NCBI GenBank assembly: GCA_041695325.1
Contig: JBGFRC010000051.1
Location: 1-17,498, forward strand
Source of the DNA: SURF-13 sp041695325
GTDB taxonomy: Bacteria > Pseudomonadota > Gammaproteobacteria > SURF-13
Direction: 5' to 3'
DNA: 17,498 nucleotides
Shown: positions 8,370-14,887 of the stretch, in pieces
Position numbering within the stretch: position 1 is the first letter of the stretch
How the letters are laid out: each line of letters starts with the position of its first letter
The notes under the pieces: model-generated
Told to the model about the DNA's origin: nothing
The model's input: the letters and a program-made list of their open reading frames with translations, nothing else
Databases searched by the model: none
Program-made: the position numbers and the translations under genes

Positions 8370-9364
8370 TGGACGGTCCTGTGCAAGGCCCGCGCGTCGG
8401 CATCGCCTCCAATTCGGAGAACCAGCGCACCCTGCTCAAAATGCTGCTGGAGCGGAACGCGTTGCGCGTGGTAGTGGCCCAATCGTGCAAGGAGTTTCCG
8501 CGCGCGCTCCGACCCGGCGAGGTGGATGTGCTGCTGCTCGACCTGACGGGCGAAGATAACACGGAAGAGGATCTGCTGGAGGCCCTGCTTAGCGCTTCCA
8601 TCCCCATCGTGTTGAATGACAGTCCCGCCACAAGGCTCAGTGCGGCGCTGTTAAACGGTGAGTGGGGCAAGACCCTGGCGCGTAAGCTGACCGCTTTGGC
8701 GAACAGCGCGCGCGCGGACACGGTCCCGGCGCGGATGCAACCCGCCTGCCTGCGCAGGCAGGCGCCTCAGCCCGTCCAGAGCAAACACCAGGTTCAATCC
8801 GCCACCCGGGTTTGGGTGCTGGGCGCCTCGATAGGCGGACCACAGGCGCTGAAACGCTTCCTGGCGGCGCTACCCGCCGATTTGCCGGCGTGTCTGGTGC
8901 TGGCGCAGCACATCGGCGCGGACTTTATTGACCTGCTCGCGCAGCAGCTTGCTGCTGTGACCAGGCTGCGCGTGCTGCCCGCGCGTCCGGGGCATATCCT
9001 GGCGCACGGAGAGGCAGTGCTGGCGCCGGTGGAGAGCCGCCTGCTGCTGGGCGCGCGCGGTCTGGTGCGCTTTACGCAATCGGCCGACAACGGCACTTTT
9101 TACAAACCCTCGATTGACGCGGTCATCACCGAGGTGGCGGCACGCTATGGCGCGCGCTGCGGGGCGATTCTGTTCAGCGGCATGGGTGACGACGGCGTGA
9201 AGGGCGCGCGCCAGCTCCGCGCCCAGGGTGGCGAGGTGTGGGCGCAAGACGCGGGCAGTTGTCTCATCTCCGGCATGCCGGATCAGGCGCGCATGGCGGG
9301 CGTGGTCAGCTACAGCGGCACGCCGGAACAGCTTGCGGCGCGTATGCTGGAAGCGCTGGGCTGA
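8369..9364 (+). CDS. chpB: CheB-type receptor methylesterase ChpB
   Basis: A 331-residue protein with a receiver-like N-terminus (about 8-85), a linker (about 105-143) and a CheB methylesterase domain (about 146-330). It should remove methyl groups from PilJ, opposing PilK. The catalytic triad is visible: S154 in LGASIGGP, H181 in LAQHIG and D275 in SGMGDDG. The N-terminal domain starts VGIASNSENQ, where true receivers have an acidic pair, although a phospho-acceptor-like D58 remains in DVLLLDL; control by phosphorylation is therefore doubtful. The start overlaps the chpA stop as TGATG, with a modest AGGA 10 nt upstream. The linker carries a 22-bp perfect palindrome. Neighbours and the triad make ChpB the best name. 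Confidence 0.92.
   Translation: MDGPVQGPRVGIASNSENQRTLLKMLLERNALRVVVAQSCKEFPRALRPGEVDVLLLDLTGEDNTEEDLLEALLSASIPIVLNDSPATRLSAALLNGEWGKTLARKLTALANSARADTVPARMQPACLRRQAPQPVQSKHQVQSATRVWVLGASIGGPQALKRFLAALPADLPACLVLAQHIGADFIDLLAQQLAAVTRLRVLPARPGHILAHGEAVLAPVESRLLLGARGLVRFTQSADNGTFYKPSIDAVITEVAARYGARCGAILFSGMGDDGVKGARQLRAQGGEVWAQDAGSCLISGMPDQARMAGVVSYSGTPEQLAARMLEALG
8743..8764 (+). repeat. 22-bp perfect palindrome inside chpB
   Basis: The arm CGCCTGCCTGC (8743-8753) is followed immediately by its exact reverse complement (8754-8764). It encodes roughly residues 125-132 (PACLRRQA), in the linker between the pseudo-receiver and the esterase. Such DNA resembles a short palindromic repeat element inserted in frame. 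In RNA it would form a strong hairpin, though with no natural loop. Its origin is inferred. Confidence 0.6.
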
Positions 9365-9822
9365 TGGCCACCGCGCTTGCATTGCGTACTCAGCTGATCC
9401 CGCTGCACGGCGCACGGCTCATCCTGCCCAACACCGCCATTGCCGAGATCGTGCCCTATAGCGAGCCGGAGCCCCTGGAAGACGCGCCTGCTTTTTTACT
9501 GGGCCGCATGAGTTGGCGCGGGCAGGAGATCCCGCTGATTTCCTTTGAGGCGGTTTGCGGCAAGGACGCGCCCGCGCTGAACCCGCGCGCGCGCCTGGCG
9601 GTGTTGAATACCCTGAACGGTAACGCAGCCTTGCCGTTTTTTGCCGTGCTGACGCAAGGTATCCCGCAACTGCTGCAAGTGAGCGAAGCCAATCTTCAGC
9701 CCATCGGGCATGAAACCCTATTGAGCCCGATGACCCTGTGCCAGGTGCTGGTGAACGGGGAGCCCGCCGTCATTCCTGATCTGGACGCGCTGGAAAGCGA
9801 GTTGCTGCGCGCAATTCCCTAG
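9364..9822 (+). CDS. chpC: CheW-like adaptor ChpC
   Basis: A 152-residue CheW-fold protein that would link receptors to ChpA, as a second adaptor beside PilI. Features that fit are an N-terminal strand RTQLIPLHGARLILPNTAIA followed by EIVPYS, then FLLGRMSWRGQEIPLISFEA, the typical CheW G-x-x-x-W-R-G-x-x-x-P-L/V turn. The C-terminal half has further strand-like segments and ends with a short helix (DALESELLRA). The start at 9364 overlaps the chpB stop as TGATG; a longer in-frame reading from 9238 was rejected because it lies inside chpB. GGAAG lies 10 nt upstream. It is the last gene of the operon, with no chpD or chpE after it, and its TAG shares the CTAG palindrome with the purD stop on the other strand. 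Confidence 0.85.
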   Translation: MATALALRTQLIPLHGARLILPNTAIAEIVPYSEPEPLEDAPAFLLGRMSWRGQEIPLISFEAVCGKDAPALNPRARLAVLNTLNGNAALPFFAVLTQGIPQLLQVSEANLQPIGHETLLSPMTLCQVLVNGEPAVIPDLDALESELLRAIP

Positions 9823-11108
9823 GGCGGAGGATTTTCTTCCCGCGCCACGGCGCGCGCGCCGATGTCGCGCCGGTAAAACATGCCGTTCCAGCTTATGGAC
9901 TGCGCCAGTTGATAAGCATTGAACTGCGCGGCGCGGTAATTCTCGCCCAGCGCGCAGGCGCACAGCACGCGCCCGCCCGCAGTGACAGTATCTTTCTCCC
10001 GGCGCGCGGTGCCGGCGTGAAATATCTTCCCTTCATGCCGCTGATCTAAACCGTATATCACGTCGCCCCTGCGGTAAGCGCCGGGATAGCCTTGCGCCGC
10101 AAGCACCACGCCCAAGGCGACCCGTTCATCCCACACGGCTTGTACCTGGTCGAGCCGTTTATCCAGCGCCGCCTCAACCAAGGTCACCAGATCGGACTTG
10201 AGGCGCAGCATGGTGGGTTGTGTTTCCGGGTCGCCCAGGCGGCAATTGAACTCCAGCACCTTGGGCGCGCCGTCCGGCGCAATCATGAGGCCGGCATAGA
10301 GAAAGCCGGTGTAGGGCTTGCCCTCCGCCGCCATGCCGCGCAGCGTGGGCTCGATGACCTCGCCCATGACGCGCGCATGCACTTCGGACGTCACCACCGG
10401 CGCGGGCGAATACGCCCCCATGCCGCCGGTGTTCGGCCCCCGGTCGCCATCGTCGCGGCGCTTGTGATCCTGCGAACTGGCGAGCGCCAGCGCGTGCTCG
10501 CCGTCGGCCACGACGATAAAGCTCGCTTCCTCGCCGGTGAGGAATTCCTCGATCACCACGCGGCTGCCTGCGGCGCCGAGCAGCGCGCCGCTCAGCATCT
10601 CGCTCACCGCGGCGAGCGCGGTTGACGTGTCCTCCGCAATCACCACTCCCTTGCCCGCCGCGAGGCCGTCGGCCTTGATGACCAGCGGCGCGCCCGTCTT
10701 ATGGATGTACGCGACCGCCTGATCCAGTTCGGTGAACACCGCGTAAGACGCCGTGGGGATGCGGTGGCGCGCCATGAAGTCCTTGGCGTAAGCCTTGGAG
10801 GCTTCGAGTTGCGCGGCGGCCCGTGCCGGACCGAAGCAGCGCAGACCGGCCGATTGGAATTGGTCCACGATGCCGAGCGACAGCGGAGCTTCCGGCCCGA
10901 CGATAGTGAGATCAATCCGGTTGCCGCGCGCAAAGCTCACCAATGCCGCGATATCGGTTGCCTCGATGGCGATGTTTTCTGTTTTCGGTTCTTGCGCCGT
11001 GCCGGGATTACCGGGCGCTGCAAACACCCTAGTCGCCCTGGGCGATTGCGCCACTTTCCACGCCAGGGCATGTTCGCGCCCGCCGGAGCCCACGATAAGG
11101 ATACGCAC
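9819..11108 (-). CDS. purD: Phosphoribosylamine-glycine ligase PurD
   Basis: A 429-residue enzyme of the usual length. It joins glycine to 5-phosphoribosylamine with ATP, giving glycinamide ribonucleotide (second step of IMP synthesis), in the cytoplasm. The N-domain shows ILIVGSGGREHALAWK (3-18) and GPEAPLSLGIVD (71-82). The ATP-grasp part shows KADGLAAGKGVV (145-156), DRGPNTGGMGAYSP (222-235) and the metal- and ATP-binding EFNCRLGDPETQ (286-297). The start is GTG (11108-11106), three bases after the purH stop, with no clear ribosome binding site, so translation is probably coupled to purH. The stop codon is shared with the chpC stop of the opposite strand. Confidence 0.97.
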   Translation of the reverse strand: MRILIVGSGGREHALAWKVAQSPRATRVFAAPGNPGTAQEPKTENIAIEATDIAALVSFARGNRIDLTIVGPEAPLSLGIVDQFQSAGLRCFGPARAAAQLEASKAYAKDFMARHRIPTASYAVFTELDQAVAYIHKTGAPLVIKADGLAAGKGVVIAEDTSTALAAVSEMLSGALLGAAGSRVVIEEFLTGEEASFIVVADGEHALALASSQDHKRRDDGDRGPNTGGMGAYSPAPVVTSEVHARVMGEVIEPTLRGMAAEGKPYTGFLYAGLMIAPDGAPKVLEFNCRLGDPETQPTMLRLKSDLVTLVEAALDKRLDQVQAVWDERVALGVVLAAQGYPGAYRRGDVIYGLDQRHEGKIFHAGTARREKDTVTAGGRVLCACALGENYRAAQFNAYQLAQSISWNGMFYRRDIGARAVAREENPPP

Positions 11109-11111
11109 GGC

Positions 11112-12677
11112 CTAGTGCCGGAAATGACGCAGACCGGTGAACACCATGGCGATGCCGTATTCATTCGCCGCCGCGATCACTTCCGCGTCGCGCACAGAGC
11201 CTCCGGGCTGGATGATGGCGCTCACCCCCGCTTGCGCGGCGGTGTCCACGCCGTCGCGAAAGGGAAAGAAGGCGTCGCTCGCCACCACTGAGCCCTTCAA
11301 ACTTAAGCCCGCCTCTTCGGCCTTCAGCGCCGCGATGCGCGCGCTGTACACGCGGCTCATCTGCCCTGCGCCGATGCCGAGCGTGCCTGCGTGCGCGCCG
11401 TATACGATGGCGTTGGACTTCACGAACTTGGCCACCTTCCACACAAACAGCAGGTCTTGCAGCTGCTGCGGCGTGGGTTGTGTCTCGGTCACGATCTTGA
11501 GTTGCGCGGCGCCGATGGAGGCGGCGTCGCGCTCCTGCACCAGCAGCCCGCCCACGACGCGCTTGTAGTCCAGCGCCTGCCCTGTTTCCCCGGCCCATTC
11601 GCCGCAGGCCAGCACGCGCACGTTGGGTTTGCCGCCGAGTACATTGCGCGCTTCGTCCGTCACCTGCGGCGCGATGATGACCTCGACAAATTGAGTCTGC
11701 ACGATGCTTTGTGCGGTGGAGGCGTCAAGCGTCTGATTGAAGGCGATGATGCCGCCGAAGGCCGAGGCGGGGTCGGTGGCATAGGCGCGCTGATACGCCT
11801 CCAGACTGGTTTTACCCAGCGCCGCTCCGCACGGGTTGGCATGCTTCACGATCACGCAGGCCGGCACCGCGCCGAAGGATTTGACGCACTCCAGCGCGGC
11901 GTCGGCGTCCACGACGTTGTTAAACGACAGTGGCTTGCCCTGCAGCTGGCTTGCGCTGGCCACGCAGCCTGCGGGCGGACCGGGCTCGCTGTAGAAGGCG
12001 GCCCGCTGGTGCGGGTTTTCGCCGTAACGCAGCGCCTGCAACTTGTTAAAGGAGGCAGTGTAGCGTTCGGGAAATGGATCGAGTCCATGGTGGGTAAAGC
12101 GGCTGAGATAGGCCGCAATTGCGGCGTCGTAGTGCGCGGTGTGGGCAAAGGCCTTCTGCGCCAGCCTGAAGCGCGTGTCATTGCTTACCGCGCCTCGATG
12201 CTCGCGCATCTCGGCCAGCGCCTTGTCGTAATCCGCGCTGTCCACCAGCACCGTGACGCTGGCGTGATTTTTCGCCGCCGCGCGAATCAGGGCGGGCCCG
12301 CCGATGTCTATATTTTCAATCGCCGTGACGAGGCCGCAACCGGGCGCAGCGACGGTCTCGGCGAAGGGATAGAGATTCACCGCCAGCAGGTCTATCGGCA
12401 GGATGCCGTGTTTGGTCATCACCGCGTCGTCCGTGCCGCGCCGCCCCAGCAGGCCGCCGTGAATTTTGGGGTGCAGGGTTTTCACGCGGCCCTCCATCAT
12501 CTCCGGGAAGCCGGTGTAGTCGGACACCTCGGTGACCGCAACGCCGTACTGTGCCAGCAGCCTGGCGGTGCCGCCGGTGGAGAGCAGATCTACGCCCATC
12601 TCCGCCAGCGCGCGCGCGAAGGCGACGATGCCGGTCTTGTCCGAGACGCTGAGCAGCGCGCGTTGGATGGCGGGCAT
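11112..12677 (-). CDS. purH: Bifunctional AICAR transformylase/IMP cyclohydrolase PurH
   Basis: A 521-residue cytoplasmic enzyme catalysing the last two steps of IMP synthesis: formylation of AICAR using 10-formyl-tetrahydrofolate, then ring closure to IMP. The N-terminal MGS-like cyclohydrolase domain (about 1-150) contains ALLSVSDKTGIVAFARAL, LLSTGGTARLL and DYTGFPEMMEGRVKTLHPKI. The C-terminal transformylase domain carries LRYGENPHQ (216-224) and the catalytic KHANPCG motif (278-284). It starts with ATG 17 nt after fis; no good ribosome binding site is visible in that gap. Together with purD 3 nt downstream it forms a purHD unit attached to dusB-fis. Confidence 0.97.
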   Translation of the reverse strand: MPAIQRALLSVSDKTGIVAFARALAEMGVDLLSTGGTARLLAQYGVAVTEVSDYTGFPEMMEGRVKTLHPKIHGGLLGRRGTDDAVMTKHGILPIDLLAVNLYPFAETVAAPGCGLVTAIENIDIGGPALIRAAAKNHASVTVLVDSADYDKALAEMREHRGAVSNDTRFRLAQKAFAHTAHYDAAIAAYLSRFTHHGLDPFPERYTASFNKLQALRYGENPHQRAAFYSEPGPPAGCVASASQLQGKPLSFNNVVDADAALECVKSFGAVPACVIVKHANPCGAALGKTSLEAYQRAYATDPASAFGGIIAFNQTLDASTAQSIVQTQFVEVIIAPQVTDEARNVLGGKPNVRVLACGEWAGETGQALDYKRVVGGLLVQERDAASIGAAQLKIVTETQPTPQQLQDLLFVWKVAKFVKSNAIVYGAHAGTLGIGAGQMSRVYSARIAALKAEEAGLSLKGSVVASDAFFPFRDGVDTAAQAGVSAIIQPGGSVRDAEVIAAANEYGIAMVFTGLRHFRH

Positions 12678-12694
12678 ATAAATATTGTAGGGCG

Positions 12695-12979
12695 CTATTT
12701 GTCTAATCCGTATTGACTCAGTTTTTTACGCAGCGTGCTGCGGTTGAGGCCGAGAATCTGCGCCGCCCTGCTCTGGTTGCCGCGGGTATAACGGAGCACG
12801 GTTTGCAGCAACGGCGGTTCCACTTCATTCAGCACCATCTGGTAGAGCTCCGCGGGTGCATGGCCGTTCATGTCATCAAGATAATTTTCCAGCGCCTGCT
12901 GTACCCAGGCCCTGAGCGGCTTCTTGCCGCGCTCCTGCGCCGGGTCGGGATGCCTGTGCTCGGCGTTGAGCTTGCTCAC
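12695..12979 (-). CDS. fis: DNA-binding nucleoid protein Fis
   Basis: A 94-residue homodimeric DNA-bending protein, near the 98 residues of Escherichia coli Fis. It affects chromosome structure, rRNA promoters and recombination. The core helices read RAWVQQALENYLDDMNGHAP, and the C-terminal helix-turn-helix reads NQSRAAQILGLNRSTLRKKL (about 68-87), the strongly conserved Fis/NtrC-type DNA-recognition segment. The start is GTG (12979-12977), supported by a GAGGAG site 8 nt upstream and by the 4-nt GTGA overlap with the dusB stop. The dusB-fis order is the classic arrangement, which supports Fis over an NtrC fragment. Its own promoter is not visible; it would be expressed with dusB and perhaps soxYZ. 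Confidence 0.95.
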   Translation of the reverse strand: MSKLNAEHRHPDPAQERGKKPLRAWVQQALENYLDDMNGHAPAELYQMVLNEVEPPLLQTVLRYTRGNQSRAAQILGLNRSTLRKKLSQYGLDK

Positions 12980-13986
12980 GCCGCGATCTCCTCAGACAGA
13001 TTCTCGGTGGACTGTCCGGCGTACAGCAGTCCTTCGAAAAACTGCTGCGTGAGGGCCAATTGCTGCGCGCTGCTCACGGCCGTGTTGATGGTTTGGCGGA
13101 ATTGCGCGCCGCCGCTTTGCCCTTTGCTGTACCAGGACAGGTGTTTGCGCGCCATCAGCACGCCGGTGTGCTCGCCGTAAAAGGCGTACAGATTGCGCAT
13201 GTGGTCCATGAGTATGGCGCGGATTTCAGCCACGCCCGGCTCATGTCTGAGCCGGGCGGTTTGCAGATAGTGCCGGATAGCGCGGAACAGCCAGGGGCGG
13301 CCTTGCGCGGCGCGTCCGATCATGATGCCGTCAGCGCGCGTGTAGTCGAGCACGAACCTCGCCCGTTCCGGCGTGCGGATGTCGCCGTTGGCGATTACCG
13401 GAATTTTTACCTCGGCCTTGATCGCGGCGATGGTGTCGTATTCGGCCTCGCCGCCGAAGGCGCAGGCGCGCGTGCGCCCGTGCACGGCCAGCGCCTGAAT
13501 GCCGGATTGCTCCGCGATGCGCGCCACGGCGACGCCGTTGCGGTGTTCGCGGTCCCAGCCGGTGCGTATTTTCAGCGTCACCGGCGCCTGCACCGCGCGT
13601 ACCACCGCCTCCAGTATGCGCGCCACCAGCGGTTCATCCCGCAACAGCGCCGAACCCGCCGTCACGTTGCACACCTTTTTCGCCGGACAGCCCATGTTGA
13701 TGTCTATGATCTGGGCGCCATGGTCCACGTTGTATTTCGCCGCCTCGGCCATAAGCCTGGGATCGGCCCCGGCGATTTGTACGATGCGCGGTTCGGTCTC
13801 ACCCTCGTGGTTGGCGCGGCGCCGGGTTTTTGCGCTGCCCCACAGCAGCGAATTGGAAGACACCATCTCCGACACCGCCATCCCCGCGCCGAGCTGCTTG
13901 CACAACTGGCGGAACGGCCGGTCGGTGACGCCCGCCATAGGCGCCAGAATCAGATTGTTGTTTAATTTATACGGCCCGATTTGCAT
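12976..13986 (-). CDS. dusB: tRNA-dihydrouridine synthase DusB
   Basis: A 336-residue flavoenzyme that uses NADPH and FMN to reduce uridines to dihydrouridine in the tRNA D-loop. The TIM-barrel N-terminus shows LILAPMAGVTDRPFRQLCK, and the DINMGCPAKKVCN motif holds the catalytic Cys100. LKIRTGWD, VHGRTR, PVIANGDI and GIMIGRAAQGRPWLF are FMN-phosphate and substrate-site segments typical of DusB. The ATG has no clear ribosome binding site. It is 41 nt after soxZ, with a hairpin in that gap, and overlaps fis by 4 nt. DusB rather than DusA or DusC is chosen from motif wording and the fis neighbour. Confidence 0.95.
   Translation of the reverse strand: MQIGPYKLNNNLILAPMAGVTDRPFRQLCKQLGAGMAVSEMVSSNSLLWGSAKTRRRANHEGETEPRIVQIAGADPRLMAEAAKYNVDHGAQIIDINMGCPAKKVCNVTAGSALLRDEPLVARILEAVVRAVQAPVTLKIRTGWDREHRNGVAVARIAEQSGIQALAVHGRTRACAFGGEAEYDTIAAIKAEVKIPVIANGDIRTPERARFVLDYTRADGIMIGRAAQGRPWLFRAIRHYLQTARLRHEPGVAEIRAILMDHMRNLYAFYGEHTGVLMARKHLSWYSKGQSGGAQFRQTINTAVSSAQQLALTQQFFEGLLYAGQSTENLSEEIAA
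12988..12993 (-). promoter_or_regulatory. Ribosome binding site of fis
   Basis: CTCCTC on the + strand reads GAGGAG on the - strand, 8 nt before the GTG start. It lies in the last codons of dusB and decides for the GTG start of fis. Confidence 0.75.
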
Positions 13987-14008
13987 GGTGTTTTTGTTTG
14001 CTGCGTGA

Positions 14009-14039
14009 AGCGCCCTGATAGCCTGTATCAGGTGGCGCT
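14009..14039 (-). other. Strong hairpin across the soxZ stop
   Basis: AGCGCC plus CTGATA (14009-14020) pair with TATCAG (14026-14031) and GGCGCT (14034-14039). This gives a 12-bp stem with a 2-nt bulge and a 5-nt loop. It includes the soxZ stop codon (14028-14030) and ends 22 nt before dusB. There is no T run on the - strand after it, so it is not a standard terminator. It could protect the soxYZ mRNA end or mark a processing site; this is inference. Confidence 0.5.
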
Positions 14040-14348
14040 GATTTGCGCCTCGCCGCTGCCGCTCATTTCCTTGTTGTCCGTCCAGGAAACCTTCACCGTG
14101 TCGCCTGCGGCGCCGCCCTCAAAGGAGAAAGACAGATAAGGGTTTTTGGAGACGGCGATGCCCCACAGAGCCTCCAGTACCAGCTTGCCGTTGTGTTCAC
14201 ACTTTAATTCCTTGATGAAGTACGCCGGAATCACGTTGCCGGTTTTCGCATCCTTGAACAGACCGGTGTCCATGGGGTGCAGGACTTGCAGTTTCACCGT
14301 GGTGACGCCGTTTTCCAGCGTGGCGCGGATTTTGGTGGTATTTTTCAT
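14028..14348 (-). CDS. soxZ: Thiosulfate-oxidation carrier subunit SoxZ
   Basis: A 106-residue immunoglobulin-like partner of SoxY. The periplasmic SoxYZ complex carries sulfur intermediates between Sox enzymes during thiosulfate or sulfide oxidation. Matching segments are KIRATLENGVTTVKLQVLHP, MDTGLFKDAKTGNVIPAYFI, ELKCEHNGK, WGIAVSKNPYLSFSFEG and DTVKVSWTDNKE. The length fits the family. It has no signal peptide, as expected, since SoxZ is exported with SoxY. A cysteine (C50) sits in the ELKCEHNGK strand where I recall V in other SoxZ proteins. The ATG follows soxY by 19 nt with only a weak ribosome binding site. Confidence 0.95.
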   Translation of the reverse strand: MKNTTKIRATLENGVTTVKLQVLHPMDTGLFKDAKTGNVIPAYFIKELKCEHNGKLVLEALWGIAVSKNPYLSFSFEGGAAGDTVKVSWTDNKEMSGSGEAQISAT

Positions 14349-14367
14349 GCGGTGCTCAGTAATCGCG

Positions 14368-14829
14368 CTAGCCGCTGCAACCGTCGAGCGTGACTTTGAC
14401 CCTTTTGCTGGCGCTGTACAGTTTTCCTTCCGACCTGACCAGCGCGATCACGCGCGAGGTCTCCGCCATCTTGATGTTGGTCTTGATGAACGGCTTGACG
14501 CCGGGCGCCAGCATGAACTGCGCCACCAGCGCGTTGGGGTTCTTGTCCACCAGAAGCACGATGCTATCCACGCCGGGCAGCGTGCTGCTCACCGTGACCG
14601 GCACCACGGCGCCGTTTTCCGCCAGATCGGTGACGCTGAGCGTGACGCCCGTGGTGTCGGTGATCACGCTCGCCGTGCCCAGCAGGGCGTGCAGGGTGTC
14701 CGGCACGCTTTTGGCGCGGAACGCCCGTTCCGGCCAGGCGCCAAATGCAAGACGCGGCAGCATCGCAAGCGCGACGGCGGCGCTTACTAGACCCTTGAGT
14801 AATGACCGGCGCGCTGGATTGATTGACAT
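14368..14829 (-). CDS. soxY: Thiosulfate-oxidation sulfur-carrier subunit SoxY
   Basis: A 153-residue periplasmic protein that binds sulfur substrates covalently on a C-terminal cysteine. The N-terminus NPARRSLLKGLVSAAVALAM is a twin-arginine signal with RRxLLK, ending near LAFGA before WPERAF. The folded part (about 32-145) has the SoxY beta-sandwich wording, such as IVLLVDKNPNALVAQFMLAP. The C-terminus is DGCSG instead of the usual GGCGG, and the carrier cysteine C151 is kept. The start was chosen because it gives the full Tat signal. It is first in the row soxY-soxZ-dusB-fis-purH-purD, 58 nt after the M48 protease gene, with a promoter candidate in that gap. No soxXA, soxB or soxCD is in the window, so the pathway may be partial or encoded elsewhere. 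Confidence 0.94.
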   Translation of the reverse strand: MSINPARRSLLKGLVSAAVALAMLPRLAFGAWPERAFRAKSVPDTLHALLGTASVITDTTGVTLSVTDLAENGAVVPVTVSSTLPGVDSIVLLVDKNPNALVAQFMLAPGVKPFIKTNIKMAETSRVIALVRSEGKLYSASKRVKVTLDGCSG

Positions 14830-14858
14830 GATGGTAGTGCCTGCCGGAAAGAACGGCC

Positions 14859-14887
14859 AGTATACCGCATTGGGGGTTTTTTAGCCA
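14859..14887 (-). promoter_or_regulatory. Candidate sigma70 promoter before soxY
   Basis: On the - strand, TATACT (14864-14859) matches the -10 consensus at 5 of 6 positions. TGGCTA (14887-14882) stands 17 nt upstream but matches the -35 consensus at only 3 of 6. It lies in the 58-nt gap between the M48 gene and soxY and could drive soxYZ and the genes after them. By eye only. Confidence 0.4.

Noticed and set aside
9238..9363. Extended chpC reading from 9238
   Set aside because: The extension lies wholly in chpB, and the TGATG junction at 9362-9366 matches the other junctions of this operon.
10092..12716. + strand open frames opposite purD and purH (for example 10092-10625 and 11391-12716)
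   Set aside because: PurD and PurH are complete and conserved on the - strand. The + frames show no family features and arise from GC bias.
14871..14882. GGGGG followed by TTTTTT on the + strand as a terminator
   Set aside because: No stem precedes the T run on the + strand and no + strand gene ends there.
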